Assembly (NCBI RefSeq): GCF_050633425.1
Contig: NZ_JBOEGM010000012.1
Location: forward strand, 318,104-382,103
Source of the DNA: Pelagimonas sp050633425
GTDB lineage: Bacteria; Pseudomonadota; Alphaproteobacteria; Rhodobacterales; Rhodobacteraceae
Direction: 5' to 3'
Length of the DNA: 64,000 nucleotides
The notes below the pieces were generated by a model. The model was given only the letters and a program-made list of their open reading frames with translations. It was not told the DNA's origin and ran no database searches. A program made the position numbers and the translations under genes. Shown piece by piece: positions 51,651-59,889 of the stretch; position 1 is the first letter of the stretch; every line of letters starts with the position of its first letter.

Positions 51651-52658
51651 TTACGCCGCAATCGGCTCAAGAACAGAACGCTCGGCCCCAATCAACGTCA
51701 CCTGGTCCCATGTCAGTCCCTCGGTCTCAACCCGGATCAACACTTCACGGTCCAGCTGAGCACCCGAGGTGTTTTCGTACCGTACAACAATGCCGTCATC
51801 CGTCATGCGAACGGACCCCAGAGCATAGTCGTCATGAACCGAATCGACCCGCAATTCGATGGTTTCGGTCTCAGGGTCAAAGTCATCGAATCGCGCGGCT
51901 TCAACTTGCCAAGCTGTGCGATCAACAGTCTCAAGAACATCCCAGTCGGAACCGTCCGGCGCACGCTCCCCCTCGTCCAATTGCACAACAAAATGATCGG
52001 ACCCGGAACCGCCTTCTACGGTCCAAACATCCGTCATTGTTATGCCTTCGTCAAACTCGGTTAACGCTTCAACGGTTAGCGTGTCATCTCCATCTCCGCC
52101 CGTGACATCGGTGGTGTAACCGGTTCCCAAAAACCCGCGTCCAATGCCCAGAATTTCATCATCTCCGGCACCGCCATTCACCTGCACATTCGGCGACAGG
52201 TTCACATCAATGGTGTCATTCCCTGCCCCACCGTCGATTGACATGATTTCGCCGTAGGTTTCCTCGGCATCAATCAAGTCATCCCCTTCACCGCCCAGAA
52301 TTGTCGCTCCGATGAACGGCCCGGTCACGGTGTCATCACCCTCACCAAGGTCAATGACAATGTCCGCCAGCGGCCCAAGGTAGGGTTCTCCCTCAGAGGC
52401 GTTTTGATCAATCAGGTCTGCACCTGCACCAAGCGATATCGAACTGATCGCACCATCGTACACGCTGTCCCGTGTCAGGATGTCATCGCCATCGGTGCCG
52501 ACCAAGTTGCGCTCTTCGTCAAGCGGGAAATCAGGTTCAGACACGTCGTCTGAGCTTTCGTCACTGTCCGAGCCAGTATCAATTATGGTCGCCAACAGGC
52601 CAATGGAAAGAAGTCCTAACACAACTGCGGTCAACATAGCTTTTCCTAACATACGCAA
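51651..52658 (-). CDS. Calcium-binding-repeat (RTX-like) protein with N-terminal membrane anchor
   Basis: The 335-residue protein has an N-terminal hydrophobic segment (9-27) and an acidic stretch (SDSDESSDDVSEPD). About six RTX-type repeats follow (LGAGADLID, LGEGDDTVTG, LGGEGDDLIDAE, GGAGNDTIDVN, GGAGDDEILG, GGDGDDTLTV), then a C-terminal domain of about 110 residues shared with the frameshifted gene at 49190. The repeats should fold around Ca2+ as a beta-roll. The N-terminal anchor is atypical for RTX proteins, which usually leave through type I systems without one. Confidence 0.85.
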   Translation of the reverse strand: MRMLGKAMLTAVVLGLLSIGLLATIIDTGSDSDESSDDVSEPDFPLDEERNLVGTDGDDILTRDSVYDGAISSISLGAGADLIDQNASEGEPYLGPLADIVIDLGEGDDTVTGPFIGATILGGEGDDLIDAEETYGEIMSIDGGAGNDTIDVNLSPNVQVNGGAGDDEILGIGRGFLGTGYTTDVTGGDGDDTLTVEALTEFDEGITMTDVWTVEGGSGSDHFVVQLDEGERAPDGSDWDVLETVDRTAWQVEAARFDDFDPETETIELRVDSVHDDYALGSVRMTDDGIVVRYENTSGAQLDREVLIRVETEGLTWDQVTLIGAERSVLEPIAA

Positions 52659-52733
52659 ATATGCGGATGATTGTGCAGGCCAAAGCCAACCTAGGCAAGA
52701 TATCGTTTTGTAAACAATCGAAAGCTGATCGAC

Positions 52734-53399
52734 CTAGACGTAAATCAGCCCCGACGGGCTAAGGAAAACGGCATGGGCGAGGTCGTCCCCTTGGGCGAAG
52801 GCACGCGGCCTATCCAAACCCGGCTGTTTTGGGCGGGTCGCCGGATCAGCCTTAAGGCACAAGTTCGCGCCATTGTCGAACGTCAACGCCAATGAAATCG
52901 GCCCCATCTCTGCCTGAGTGATAACCGCCCCTTGCAGTCGCTCCAAAAACGCCCGGTCATCTGCGTCCACGATCCAGGGGCGCGGCTCACCCGCGTCGTA
53001 TCCCTCATCCTGCACAATGCGTCCGTCCAGATGCAGCCAGTTGCCCGCACCCCGGATCGGCAGGATCAGCCAACCTTGGGGCAATTCAAGCCCAAAGAAC
53101 TCACAGCTTCCCATGCCATAAAACCCAAGGCTGACCGAGGCGTCCGAAACACGCTCTCCGATCAACCGGTCGGGATCAACCGGCACTGGGTGTAACGGCA
53201 CCGTGGCAAAATCATCTTCGTCATCCGGGTCTCCATCGGGATCAGGAATGCGAAACGCACCGGGCACAATCGGCGACACCGCCATCGAGCCGTAAAAACT
53301 GCGCAACTCATTTGCGACAAGCTTTTGCGCCAAGGGGTTCCCCCGCTTGGCCGCGTTCGACACCAAAACGCTGATTTTTCCCTTGATGAACTCAAGCAT
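52734..53399 (-). CDS. Conserved protein of unknown function
   Basis: The 221-residue protein, counted from ATG 53399 with a GGAG ribosome site, has the motif GMGSCEFFGLELPQGWLILPI (in parts) and a mixed beta-rich composition. No signal peptide is evident and no family is recognised. A GTG two codons upstream could also start it. It lies in the rplP-rpmC insert, on the same strand as the calcium-binding-repeat gene. Confidence 0.6.
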   Translation of the reverse strand: MLEFIKGKISVLVSNAAKRGNPLAQKLVANELRSFYGSMAVSPIVPGAFRIPDPDGDPDDEDDFATVPLHPVPVDPDRLIGERVSDASVSLGFYGMGSCEFFGLELPQGWLILPIRGAGNWLHLDGRIVQDEGYDAGEPRPWIVDADDRAFLERLQGAVITQAEMGPISLALTFDNGANLCLKADPATRPKQPGLDRPRAFAQGDDLAHAVFLSPSGLIYV

Positions 53400-53497
53400 G
53401 ACCACTCCACAGCCGTAGTGACGGCAATTTACGCAATGTTAACCAATTGTATACTCGCGCTTTTGGGGGAGGTGCCGACGACCAAAAGCCGACTGCG

Positions 53498-53932
53498 TCA
53501 AAACACATGGATGTCTTGAAGGACAAGATATTCCGCCTCAGGCCGTCGCAACAATAAGAACTCCGCCGTCAAATCTGACCACTTGCCGTTTAGCGGCAGG
53601 TCATACTGAACAACGGCGACATGCCCGTCCTGTCCGACTGGCTCCCAAATTCGACTGACGTCCTTGTTGAATGGGGTCTCAGTTGCCTGATGCCGCGGTG
53701 TCACGGAAAACGGCCCGTCTGGATGTGGATCAGGAAGCCCATAACCAGCAATCACTTCCTGCATCAGCTGGGGTGTCCAACTCTGTTCTGGATGATGGGC
53801 TGACAGGCAAAAGGCATCCTCGAACCGATCCTCGGCAATCAGGCCGATCCAGTCCTCAACAACCACCAAAACATCGTTATCTGACGCCGCGAGGGGCAAG
53901 CGGCGCGCCGTTTCAAAACCAAAGAAGCACAT
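53498..53932 (-). CDS. Hypothetical protein next to the rplP terminator
   Basis: The 144-residue protein contains VVVEDWIGLIAEDRFEDAFC and ends YLVLQDIHVF, suggesting a helical NTF2-like or SnoaL-like fold, but no family can be named. The start is uncertain: ATGs at 53947 and 53932 both lie in or just after the terminator for rplP, so the later one is preferred. No ribosome site is evident. Confidence 0.5.
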   Translation of the reverse strand: MCFFGFETARRLPLAASDNDVLVVVEDWIGLIAEDRFEDAFCLSAHHPEQSWTPQLMQEVIAGYGLPDPHPDGPFSVTPRHQATETPFNKDVSRIWEPVGQDGHVAVVQYDLPLNGKWSDLTAEFLLLRRPEAEYLVLQDIHVF

Positions 53933-53949
53933 GCGCGCACTGTACAAAG

Positions 53950-53981
53950 AAAAACCCCCGCCGCAACTCTGCGCCGGGGGT
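53950..53981 (-). terminator. Terminator after rplP
   Basis: ACCCCCG/CGGGGGT with inner CGCA/TGCG (one mismatch) forms a 12-position stem, followed by TTTTTC on the minus strand, 37 nt after the rplP stop. It ends the rplB-rplP transcript before rpmC, where the operon normally continues. Confidence 0.85.
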
Positions 53982-53995
53982 CAATTTTGCGGTAG

Positions 53996-54014
53996 GGTGG
54001 GGTTTTACCCCACC
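53996..54014. repeat. REP-like palindrome, copy 4 (after rplP)
   Basis: GGTGGGGTTTTACCCCACC has the same stem and loop size as copies 1-3. It lies 3 bp after the rplP stop and before the terminator. Confidence 0.7.
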
Positions 54015-54017
54015 ACT

Positions 54018-54431
54018 TTACCAATCCTCGCGAACAACAACGCGGGTTTTCACCGGCAGTTTCATCGCGGCAAGACGCAGGGCTTCACGTGCGACTTCGT
54101 CGGTAACACCGTCGATTTCGAACATGACGCGGCCCGGCTTCACTTTGCAGGCCCAACGGTCAACCGAACCTTTACCTTTACCCATACGAACTTCGATAGG
54201 CTTGGCAGTGATCGGCGTGTCAGGATAGATGCGGATCCACACCTTACCTTGACGCTTCATGTGACGCGTCATGGCACGGCGAGCGGCTTCGATCTGACGT
54301 GCAGTAACACGCTCAGGCTCAAGAGCCTTCAGACCATAGGTGCCGAAATCAACACCGGAACCGCCTTTTGCAAGGCCCTTGATCCGGCCTTTGTGCATCT
54401 TGCGGAATTTAGTACGCTTTGGCTGAAGCAT
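54018..54431 (-). CDS. rplP: Ribosomal protein uL16
   Basis: The 137-residue protein starts MLQPKRTKFRKMHKGRIKG and has RGKVWIRIYPDTPITAKPIE-type KVWIRIYPDTPITAKPIEVRM plus GKGKGSVDRWACKVKPGR (in parts). It contacts the A-site tRNA. It follows rpsC by 2 bp and is the last gene of its block. Confidence 0.97.
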   Translation of the reverse strand: MLQPKRTKFRKMHKGRIKGLAKGGSGVDFGTYGLKALEPERVTARQIEAARRAMTRHMKRQGKVWIRIYPDTPITAKPIEVRMGKGKGSVDRWACKVKPGRVMFEIDGVTDEVAREALRLAAMKLPVKTRVVVREDW

Positions 54432-54433
54432 AG

Positions 54434-55153
54434 TTACCCCCGATTATCACGACGGCCGCCAGCACCACGAGGGGCCGGACCGTCTTGAACTTCTTGCGAC
54501 TTGCGATCGCGCGCCGCTGGATCATGCTCCATGATCTCGCCTTTGAAGATCCAAACTTTGATCCCGATGATACCATAGGGAGTCATAGCTTTGACCTGGG
54601 CGTGATCGATGTCAGCACGCAGCGTGTGGAGAGGCACTCGGCCTTCGCGGTACCATTCAGTACGCGCGATTTCTGCACCGCCAAGGCGGCCAGCAACGTT
54701 CACACGGATGCCCAAGGCACCCATACGCATGGCGTTCTGAACCGAACGTTTCATGGCGCGGCGGAACGAAACACGACGCTCGAGCTGCTGAGCAATGCTC
54801 TCGCCAACAAGCTGGGCGTCCAGCTCGGGCTTGCGCACTTCAACGATGTTCAGGTGCACTTCGCTGTCGGTCATTGCCGCCAGTTTCTTGCGCAGAACTT
54901 CGATGTCAGCACCTTTTTTGCCGATGATCACACCCGGACGCGCGGTGTGTACAGACACACGGCACTTCTTGTGAGGGCGTTCAATGATCACGCGGGCAAT
55001 ACCGGCCTGCTTGCACTCTTTGTGGATGAAATCGCGGATCGCGATGTCTTCCAACAGCAGATCACCATAGTCTTTGGTGTCAGCGTACCAACGGCTGTCC
55101 CAGGTGCGGTTCACCTGCAGACGCATACCGATCGGGTTTGTTTTATTACCCAT
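54434..55153 (-). CDS. rpsC: Ribosomal protein uS3
   Basis: The 239-residue protein has the KH domain (RPGVIIGKKGADIEVLRKKL) and the C-terminal NVAGRLGGAEIARTEWYREG, followed by a basic Gly-rich tail. It lines the mRNA entry site. Its start overlaps the rplV stop by one base. Confidence 0.97.
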   Translation of the reverse strand: MGNKTNPIGMRLQVNRTWDSRWYADTKDYGDLLLEDIAIRDFIHKECKQAGIARVIIERPHKKCRVSVHTARPGVIIGKKGADIEVLRKKLAAMTDSEVHLNIVEVRKPELDAQLVGESIAQQLERRVSFRRAMKRSVQNAMRMGALGIRVNVAGRLGGAEIARTEWYREGRVPLHTLRADIDHAQVKAMTPYGIIGIKVWIFKGEIMEHDPAARDRKSQEVQDGPAPRGAGGRRDNRG

Positions 55154-55533
55154 TAGGCTTGCTCCTCAACCTGACGCACCTTGATGGTGAGTTCCGAGAA
55201 CGGCTTGTTGATACGACCGAAACGACCACGTGCCCGCGGACGACCGCGCTTCATGATCAGGTTCTTACCAACATAGGCTTCTGCGACGATCAGCTCGTCA
55301 ACATCAAGACCGTGGTTGTTCTCAGCGTTTGCAATGGCGGACTGCAGGCACTTTTTCACGTCTTCGGCGATCCGCTTCTTAGAGAAGGTCAGATCGGTCA
55401 AAGCGCGATCAACTTTCTTGCCACGGATAAGACCGGCAACAAGGTTGAGCTTCTGCGGCGAGGTGCGCAACATGCGCAGCTTGGCCATCGCTTCGTTGTC
55501 CGCCACGCGGCGGGGATTTTTATCCTTGCCCAT
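55153..55533 (-). CDS. rplV: Ribosomal protein uL22
   Basis: The 126-residue protein has LRTSPQKLNLVAGLIRGKKV and the hairpin that lines the exit tunnel, KRGRPRARGRFGRINKPFSE. It follows rpsS by 3 bp. Confidence 0.97.
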   Translation of the reverse strand: MGKDKNPRRVADNEAMAKLRMLRTSPQKLNLVAGLIRGKKVDRALTDLTFSKKRIAEDVKKCLQSAIANAENNHGLDVDELIVAEAYVGKNLIMKRGRPRARGRFGRINKPFSELTIKVRQVEEQA

Positions 55534-55536
55534 GGC

Positions 55537-55815
55537 TTATTTCCTTTTGGCTTTTTTGTCGGCCGCGTGACCATAGTAGGTACGCGTTGGTGAATATTCA
55601 CCGAACTTCTGACCAATCATGTCCTCAGTGACGTTCACTGGGATATGCTTGTGACCGTTATAAACGGCAAATGTCAGACCGACGAATTGCGGCAGGATTG
55701 TCGAACGACGCGACCAGATTTTGATAACTTCGTTCTTGCCCGAGTCGCGTGCTTTTTCGGCCTTTTTCAGGACGTAAGCATCGACAAAGGGGCCTTTCCA
55801 AACAGAGCGAGACAT
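55537..55815 (-). CDS. rpsS: Ribosomal protein uS19
   Basis: The 92-residue protein starts MSRSVWKGPFVDAYVLKKAE and has IKIWSRRSTILPQFVGLTFA and KFGEYSPTRTYYGHAADKKA. It sits in the 30S head. It follows rplB by 3 bp. Confidence 0.97.
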   Translation of the reverse strand: MSRSVWKGPFVDAYVLKKAEKARDSGKNEVIKIWSRRSTILPQFVGLTFAVYNGHKHIPVNVTEDMIGQKFGEYSPTRTYYGHAADKKAKRK

Positions 55816-55818
55816 TAA

Positions 55819-56661
55819 TTAGCGTCCCTTCTTCTTGGCGTGGCGCGAGCGGATGATCAGCTTTTGCGACGCTTTGTTGGTATTGCGGGTACGCTTGCCT
55901 TTGGTTGGCTTGCCCCAAGGTGTTACCGGATGGCGACCACCCGATGTACGACCTTCACCACCACCGTGCGGGTGATCGATTGGGTTCATAACGACACCAC
56001 GAACACTTGGGCGGATGCCCTTGTGACGCATACGGCCGGCTTTACCAAAGTTCTGGTTGGAGTTGTCGGGATTGGACACGGCACCAACGGTGGCCATGCA
56101 TTCCTGACGGACCAGGCGAAGTTCACCCGAGCTCAGACGGATCTGGGCGTAGCCACCGTCGCGACCTACGAACTGGGCATATGTCCCGGCTGCACGTGCG
56201 ATCTGACCACCTTTACCAGGCTTCAGCTCAATGTTGTGAACAATCGTACCGATTGGCATACCGCTGAACGGCATTGCGTTACCGGGCTTGATGTCGGCCT
56301 TGGCGCTGGCAATGATGCGGTCGCCAATGGCGAGACGCTGAGGTGCCAGGATATAGGCCTGCTCGCCATCGTCATACTGAACGAGTGCGATGAAAGCGGT
56401 CCGGTTAGGGTCATATTCGATGCGGGCCACGGTGGCCGATACGTCGAATTTGTTCCGCTTGAAATCTACGATACGGTAGAGGCGCTTGGCCCCACCACCG
56501 CGGCGACGCGATGTAATACGTCCGGTGTTGTTACGACCGCCCGACTTTGTCAGACCCTCAGTAAGGGCTTTGACAGGACGACCTTTCCACAGCTCCGAAC
56601 GGTCGATCAGAACCAGCCCACGCTGGCCTGGCGTCGTCGGCTTATACGACTTTAATGCCAT
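55819..56661 (-). CDS. rplB: Ribosomal protein uL2
   Basis: The 280-residue protein has RTSGGRHPVTPWGKPTKGKR near its end, with the peptidyl-transferase histidine region MNPIDHPHGGGEGRTSGG just before, and the N-terminal GGRNNTGRITSRRRGGGAKR. It is full length. It is the first gene of its block; rplW, rplD, rplC and rpsJ, which normally precede it, are not upstream. Confidence 0.97.
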   Translation of the reverse strand: MALKSYKPTTPGQRGLVLIDRSELWKGRPVKALTEGLTKSGGRNNTGRITSRRRGGGAKRLYRIVDFKRNKFDVSATVARIEYDPNRTAFIALVQYDDGEQAYILAPQRLAIGDRIIASAKADIKPGNAMPFSGMPIGTIVHNIELKPGKGGQIARAAGTYAQFVGRDGGYAQIRLSSGELRLVRQECMATVGAVSNPDNSNQNFGKAGRMRHKGIRPSVRGVVMNPIDHPHGGGEGRTSGGRHPVTPWGKPTKGKRTRNTNKASQKLIIRSRHAKKKGR

Positions 56662-56682
56662 GCTTTCTGACTTCCGTTTATT

Positions 56683-56698
56683 GACGGGAATTCCCGTC
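56683..56698. promoter_or_regulatory. 16-bp perfect palindrome in the rplB leader
   Basis: GACGGGAATTCCCGTC lies 21 bp before the rplB ATG. Its place in the leader of a ribosomal operon fits a protein-binding hairpin or operator, but no known leader is recognised. Confidence 0.4.
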
Positions 56699-56722
56699 TA
56701 TGGATGAGGCACGAGGCCCCGG

Positions 56723-56751
56723 AGTATAGGGCCCCGAAGGTCCCAGATGAA
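56723..56751 (-). promoter_or_regulatory. Candidate promoter for rplB-rplP
   Basis: On the minus strand TTCATC, a 17-bp spacer and TATACT. The -10 is good, the -35 weak. It lies 62 bp before the rplB start, after a terminator-like hairpin. Confidence 0.4.
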
Positions 56752-56774
56752 AAGTTCTTGCGAACAACAGCAAA

Positions 56775-56795
56775 GCCCCGGAACGAATCCGGGGC
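56775..56795 (-). terminator. Hairpin upstream of the rplB promoter
   Basis: GCCCCGG/CCGGGGC forms a 7-bp stem with a 7-nt loop, followed by only TTT on the minus strand. It could end transcription from the MsrQ-like gene further up. Confidence 0.45.
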
Positions 56796-57148
56796 CTGGC
56801 CGATGGGGTCATTTACGAGATCGCACCCAAAGCGTCAAGCACCAACCACCGCTGTCTGAGCAATTTGGGCAATAAGGAAAGGGCGATGCGGAAATCGACA
56901 AGCCCAACCACAGACTGGCCCACAGACGAGCCCCTCTCAGACGGGCCCACAGACGGGGCACATGCCCGGCCCGCTGACAAGGTTGCTGCATGGAACGCAG
57001 GTTCGGCCCGCAAATGCCGCCAATGCGCGACAGGCCAACCTGATACTGAACACCCGCGACACTCCTATTCCCAACAGGCCTGCACCAACCACAAGATGAT
57101 CTCGTTCAGAAACGTCCGTCAACGGGCCATCAACAGATATGTCAGCCC

Positions 57149-57760
57149 TTAAGACACCGCGGCCCGTTTGCGCGGACGCAAGTACCAGTACCAAACTCGA
57201 TAAGCTTCCAGAGCGATCAGCGGACCAAAATGGATCAAAGCCGGTGCCGCGCCATTCCAATTATGCAACGCCGCCCAATGAACCAAGGTCAACACAGCCG
57301 CGGCGTAGGTCCAACGCTGCAACCATTTCCACCACGTCCCCATCTTGCGCACAAAATAGTCCATCGACGTCAGCGCCAATGGCACAAAAATCAAGAACGC
57401 AATCCAGCCTGTCCAGATGTAAAGGCGCGGCAACTCGTCCACAACCGTGGTCAGCGATGCTTTGTCCAGCAGATAGAAAATCGTATGCAGCAAAGCGTAC
57501 CCAAAAGATGCGACCCCCAGATACCTGCGATTGCGCTTTAACCATTGCGGCCCACGCCAGCCCTTGAGCAGCATTGTCAGCGGCGTGGCCATCATCAAGA
57601 TAATCAACAAACGCGCAGAGGTTTCACCAGAGGGATGCACAAGCTGGTGAAAAATTCTCGGATCGGTCGATGTCAGCGCGGTGACGCTCATCATGATCCC
57701 AAGGGAGGCCAGCACAAGCCAAAGCAAATACGGGGATGTCGCGGAAAAGAAGCGTTGCAT
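57149..57760 (-). CDS. MsrQ-like heme-binding membrane protein (ferric reductase-like domain)
   Basis: The 203-residue protein has about five membrane segments and the MsrQ pattern: ARLLIILMMATPLTML, RRYLGVASFGYALLHTIFYL and LALTSMDYFVRKMGTWWKWL with WTYAAAVLTLVHW, giving His residues for two hemes. MsrQ normally passes electrons to the periplasmic methionine sulfoxide reductase MsrP, but no msrP lies beside it. The start at 57760 is chosen because the frame above it has no membrane likeness. It lies 76 bp downstream of the cytochrome b561 gene. Confidence 0.75.
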   Translation of the reverse strand: MQRFFSATSPYLLWLVLASLGIMMSVTALTSTDPRIFHQLVHPSGETSARLLIILMMATPLTMLLKGWRGPQWLKRNRRYLGVASFGYALLHTIFYLLDKASLTTVVDELPRLYIWTGWIAFLIFVPLALTSMDYFVRKMGTWWKWLQRWTYAAAVLTLVHWAALHNWNGAAPALIHFGPLIALEAYRVWYWYLRPRKRAAVS

Positions 57761-57836
57761 GTTGTGATCCAAACTAAAGCATATTTGACTGATACGCTTG
57801 GGCCACGCGTTTCCGTCGCGGCCCAAACCGATTTTT

Positions 57837-58367
57837 TTACTTTTTCAGCGCAGGTATCATTCGCTGCAACGTTCCGTCTTTGCGGACAAACTGGTTGAAC
57901 AGGGCCGCCGCAGCATGGGCCGCAATCAGGGCAAACAGCAAAATGTTCAAAAACCAATGAACCTTGCCCAAATCAGCGACGCCGTTCCATGTCAGGCCCC
58001 CGGTGATCACCATTGCCAGAAGCGCTGCATATAGTGCGCGGTGCATCCACGTGGCGATCTTGGCTTGCATCTCGGGCGTTCCTGGCGCGTGAGTTCCGGG
58101 CGCGTGAATTCCGGGCGCGTGAGCCGGAGCACCATAGCGAGAACGCAGATAAAGCCTTGCCAAAACAGCGAGCAAGATCGTGGTCCCAAAGCCGACATGG
58201 ACCCACGCCATGGTCGCATCACCACTGGCTGGCGTGCCGCCGGTCTGTATGGCCTCGACAGTCCGCTTGATCGGTTCATTGAAGAGCCATTGCACCCAAA
58301 TGGCCGCAAAGACGACCCAATGCAGAATGATCTGTGCAGGACGATATGCTTGGGGAACAGGTGTCAT
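57837..58367 (-). CDS. Cytochrome b561-family membrane protein
   Basis: The 176-residue protein has four membrane segments, with ligand-type histidines in ILHWVVFAA, AWVHVGFG, MHRALYAALL and GKVHWFLNILL. It should hold two b-type hemes and move electrons across or within the membrane. A stretch between the second and third segments reads HAPGIHAPGTHAPGTP, built from a short DNA tandem repeat. It follows the VOC gene by 9 bp and probably forms a redox operon with the MsrQ-like gene. Confidence 0.85.
   Translation of the reverse strand: MTPVPQAYRPAQIILHWVVFAAIWVQWLFNEPIKRTVEAIQTGGTPASGDATMAWVHVGFGTTILLAVLARLYLRSRYGAPAHAPGIHAPGTHAPGTPEMQAKIATWMHRALYAALLAMVITGGLTWNGVADLGKVHWFLNILLFALIAAHAAAALFNQFVRKDGTLQRMIPALKK
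58084..58128. repeat. Three tandem 15-bp units inside the cytochrome b561 gene
   Basis: The unit GGCGCGTGAATTCCG occurs two times with one difference, followed by a third partial unit. Each unit adds five codons (H-A-P-G-T) in frame, so slippage would change the protein loop by five residues at a time. Confidence 0.7.
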
Positions 58368-58376
58368 GGGTTTCTC

Positions 58377-59267
58377 CTAATTTCTCGCGCGCAGGGTGAC
58401 CGCGACCCCGGCGAGGTCAACGCCGCGCAGCACATCCCCGTCTTCCCGCAGATGCGGTGACTTATGCGGCGCGGCACCGTGGGTTATCAGTTCGTACTGC
58501 ACCAAGCCGGCCATATCCTTGGGCTTCGGCGGGCGATTTGGCCCCGCCCAGATGTTCATCGCCAAGCGATGCGTGTTCGGGGCACCCGCCCCCATATCGG
58601 CAAAGCCCCAGTTGTCCAGCGTCAGGTGGCGCTCAAACCCAAGGGTTTCAAACCAGTCCAAAGCGGGTTCAAGCGCGGCGACTTTGAAGTGCAAATGCGC
58701 GAGATAGCTGTCATCGGCCAGAGGCGCCATCAGGTCAGCCCCCTGAGCATGATCAAGTTCAGCGGCAACATCCAAGGGCCCGCGCCCACTGTGTGGCTGG
58801 CCGTCAACATCATACAAAATCAACCCTTTGGACAAATCTCCAAACCGGCCGAACCGTTCCGGTGTTTCAAACGTGATTTCAATTTCGAGACCGTCGGGAT
58901 CCTTTAGATATAGCGATTTCGCCATCAGATGATCTGTTGGGCCGACCGGAATATCCAGATGGATCAATCGGGCGAGCATCCGAGAGAATTCAGCCTGGCT
59001 CCTGACGCCAAGCGCCACATGGTACATGCCGGTATAGGCGGGCGCGACCGGCGCGCTGGCCCCGGCATGCAGCACAAACAGCGTTTTGTCTTTTGTGCCC
59101 AACGCGACACCAGATGTCGCATGATCGCGCTCAACAAGACCCAGCGCGGATGACCAGAACGCAACGGCACGCGCAAGGTCAGTCACCTGAAGTTCAACGA
59201 CACCCCACGATAAACGGTCGAACTGTGGGGCAGGTGTTGCGGTCGGAACGAGGGATAAGTTGGTCAT
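58377..59267 (-). CDS. Double-VOC-domain protein (extradiol dioxygenase-like, CatE type)
   Basis: The 296-residue protein has two vicinal-oxygen-chelate domains (about 20-140 and 155-280). The first starts WGVVELQVTDLARAVAFWSSALGLV, split here as VELQVTDLARAVAFW and SALGLV. A His-x-Ala-Leu-Gly block (YHVALGVRS) and a Glu in PDGLEIEITFE match metal ligands of catechol 2,3-dioxygenases. It may cleave a ring or only bind a related compound. It is followed by cytochrome b561 and preceded by DoxX in the same direction. Confidence 0.85.
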   Translation of the reverse strand: MTNLSLVPTATPAPQFDRLSWGVVELQVTDLARAVAFWSSALGLVERDHATSGVALGTKDKTLFVLHAGASAPVAPAYTGMYHVALGVRSQAEFSRMLARLIHLDIPVGPTDHLMAKSLYLKDPDGLEIEITFETPERFGRFGDLSKGLILYDVDGQPHSGRGPLDVAAELDHAQGADLMAPLADDSYLAHLHFKVAALEPALDWFETLGFERHLTLDNWGFADMGAGAPNTHRLAMNIWAGPNRPPKPKDMAGLVQYELITHGAAPHKSPHLREDGDVLRGVDLAGVAVTLRARN

Positions 59268-59341
59268 TTGAACCTGTCGTGGATGATGAAATAGAAAAGT
59301 ACGCCCCGCCGTTGGTCGACGGGGCGCAGTCGGGAGTAAAC

Positions 59342-59770
59342 TTACCCGCGTGGCGTGATCGGTGCCTTGCGGCTACGGCCCCAGATCACAAAAATCGCCA
59401 ATGCAAACAGCACCACATTCATCGGAACGACTTCAAATTCCCCGCGTGAGATATGCAGGCCAGCGGCCAAAACCATGATCACGGCCAAGCCAGCTGCGGC
59501 CAGCTTTGTGAGCTGTGGCATGATGCGCGTCGCGGCAGGCAGGATCAGGCCGATCGCGCCCAGCACCTCTGCTGTCCCGATAAAACGGATCAGGGCCACA
59601 GGCGCGTTTTCCGCCCAAAGCATCCCCATCGCCACCATATCCGCAGGGGCCGACGTCAGTTTCATGAACCCTGCCATCAAAAACATCGCGGCCAAAAGCG
59701 CCTGAGCCGCCCAAAGTCCAATGGTCCAGCCTTTGCTGGTCGTTTGCATATTTGTATCAATCGTTGTCAT
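59342..59770 (-). CDS. DoxX-family membrane protein
   Basis: The 142-residue protein has four membrane segments with the DoxX pattern LAAMFLMAGFMKLTS and RFIGTAEVLGAIGLILPAATRI. GAGGA lies about 12 nt before the ATG at 59770. DoxX proteins are linked to quinol or thiol oxidation at the membrane. It heads the minus-strand group DoxX-VOC-b561-MsrQ, opposite the LysR gene with a 119-bp gap. Confidence 0.85.
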   Translation of the reverse strand: MTTIDTNMQTTSKGWTIGLWAAQALLAAMFLMAGFMKLTSAPADMVAMGMLWAENAPVALIRFIGTAEVLGAIGLILPAATRIMPQLTKLAAAGLAVIMVLAAGLHISRGEFEVVPMNVVLFALAIFVIWGRSRKAPITPRG

Positions 59771-59889
59771 GTCGGTCACTTTCCTCAAGCCACACAGCGT
59801 GGCGGTGTGTTGTGTCTGACACCCTGTTTAAAGATTTCCTCAAAGCGGATCATTACTGTAGTAGTTGATGCATCATTCACTGTGAGTTA

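Larger units (their letters stand above)
56662..57148. other. Upstream region of rplB without a recognisable gene
   Basis: In 487 bases I see a promoter candidate, a palindrome and a hairpin (listed separately) and a segment around 56890-56960 with several spaced copies of CCCACAGACG. Open frames of about 95-107 codons exist on both strands here but have no family likeness and unusual composition, so none is annotated. No rplW is present. Confidence 0.5.

Noticed and set aside
56865..57152. 95-codon open frame on the plus strand upstream of rplB
   Set aside because: Its composition (Thr, Pro, Asp, Arg repeats) comes from spaced CCCACAGACG copies, there is no ribosome site and the antisense frame is equally long, so neither was called.
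57149..57826. Longer start (22 extra codons) for the MsrQ-like protein
   Set aside because: The added stretch is charged and overlaps the gap before the gene. The ATG at 57760 begins the first membrane segment directly.
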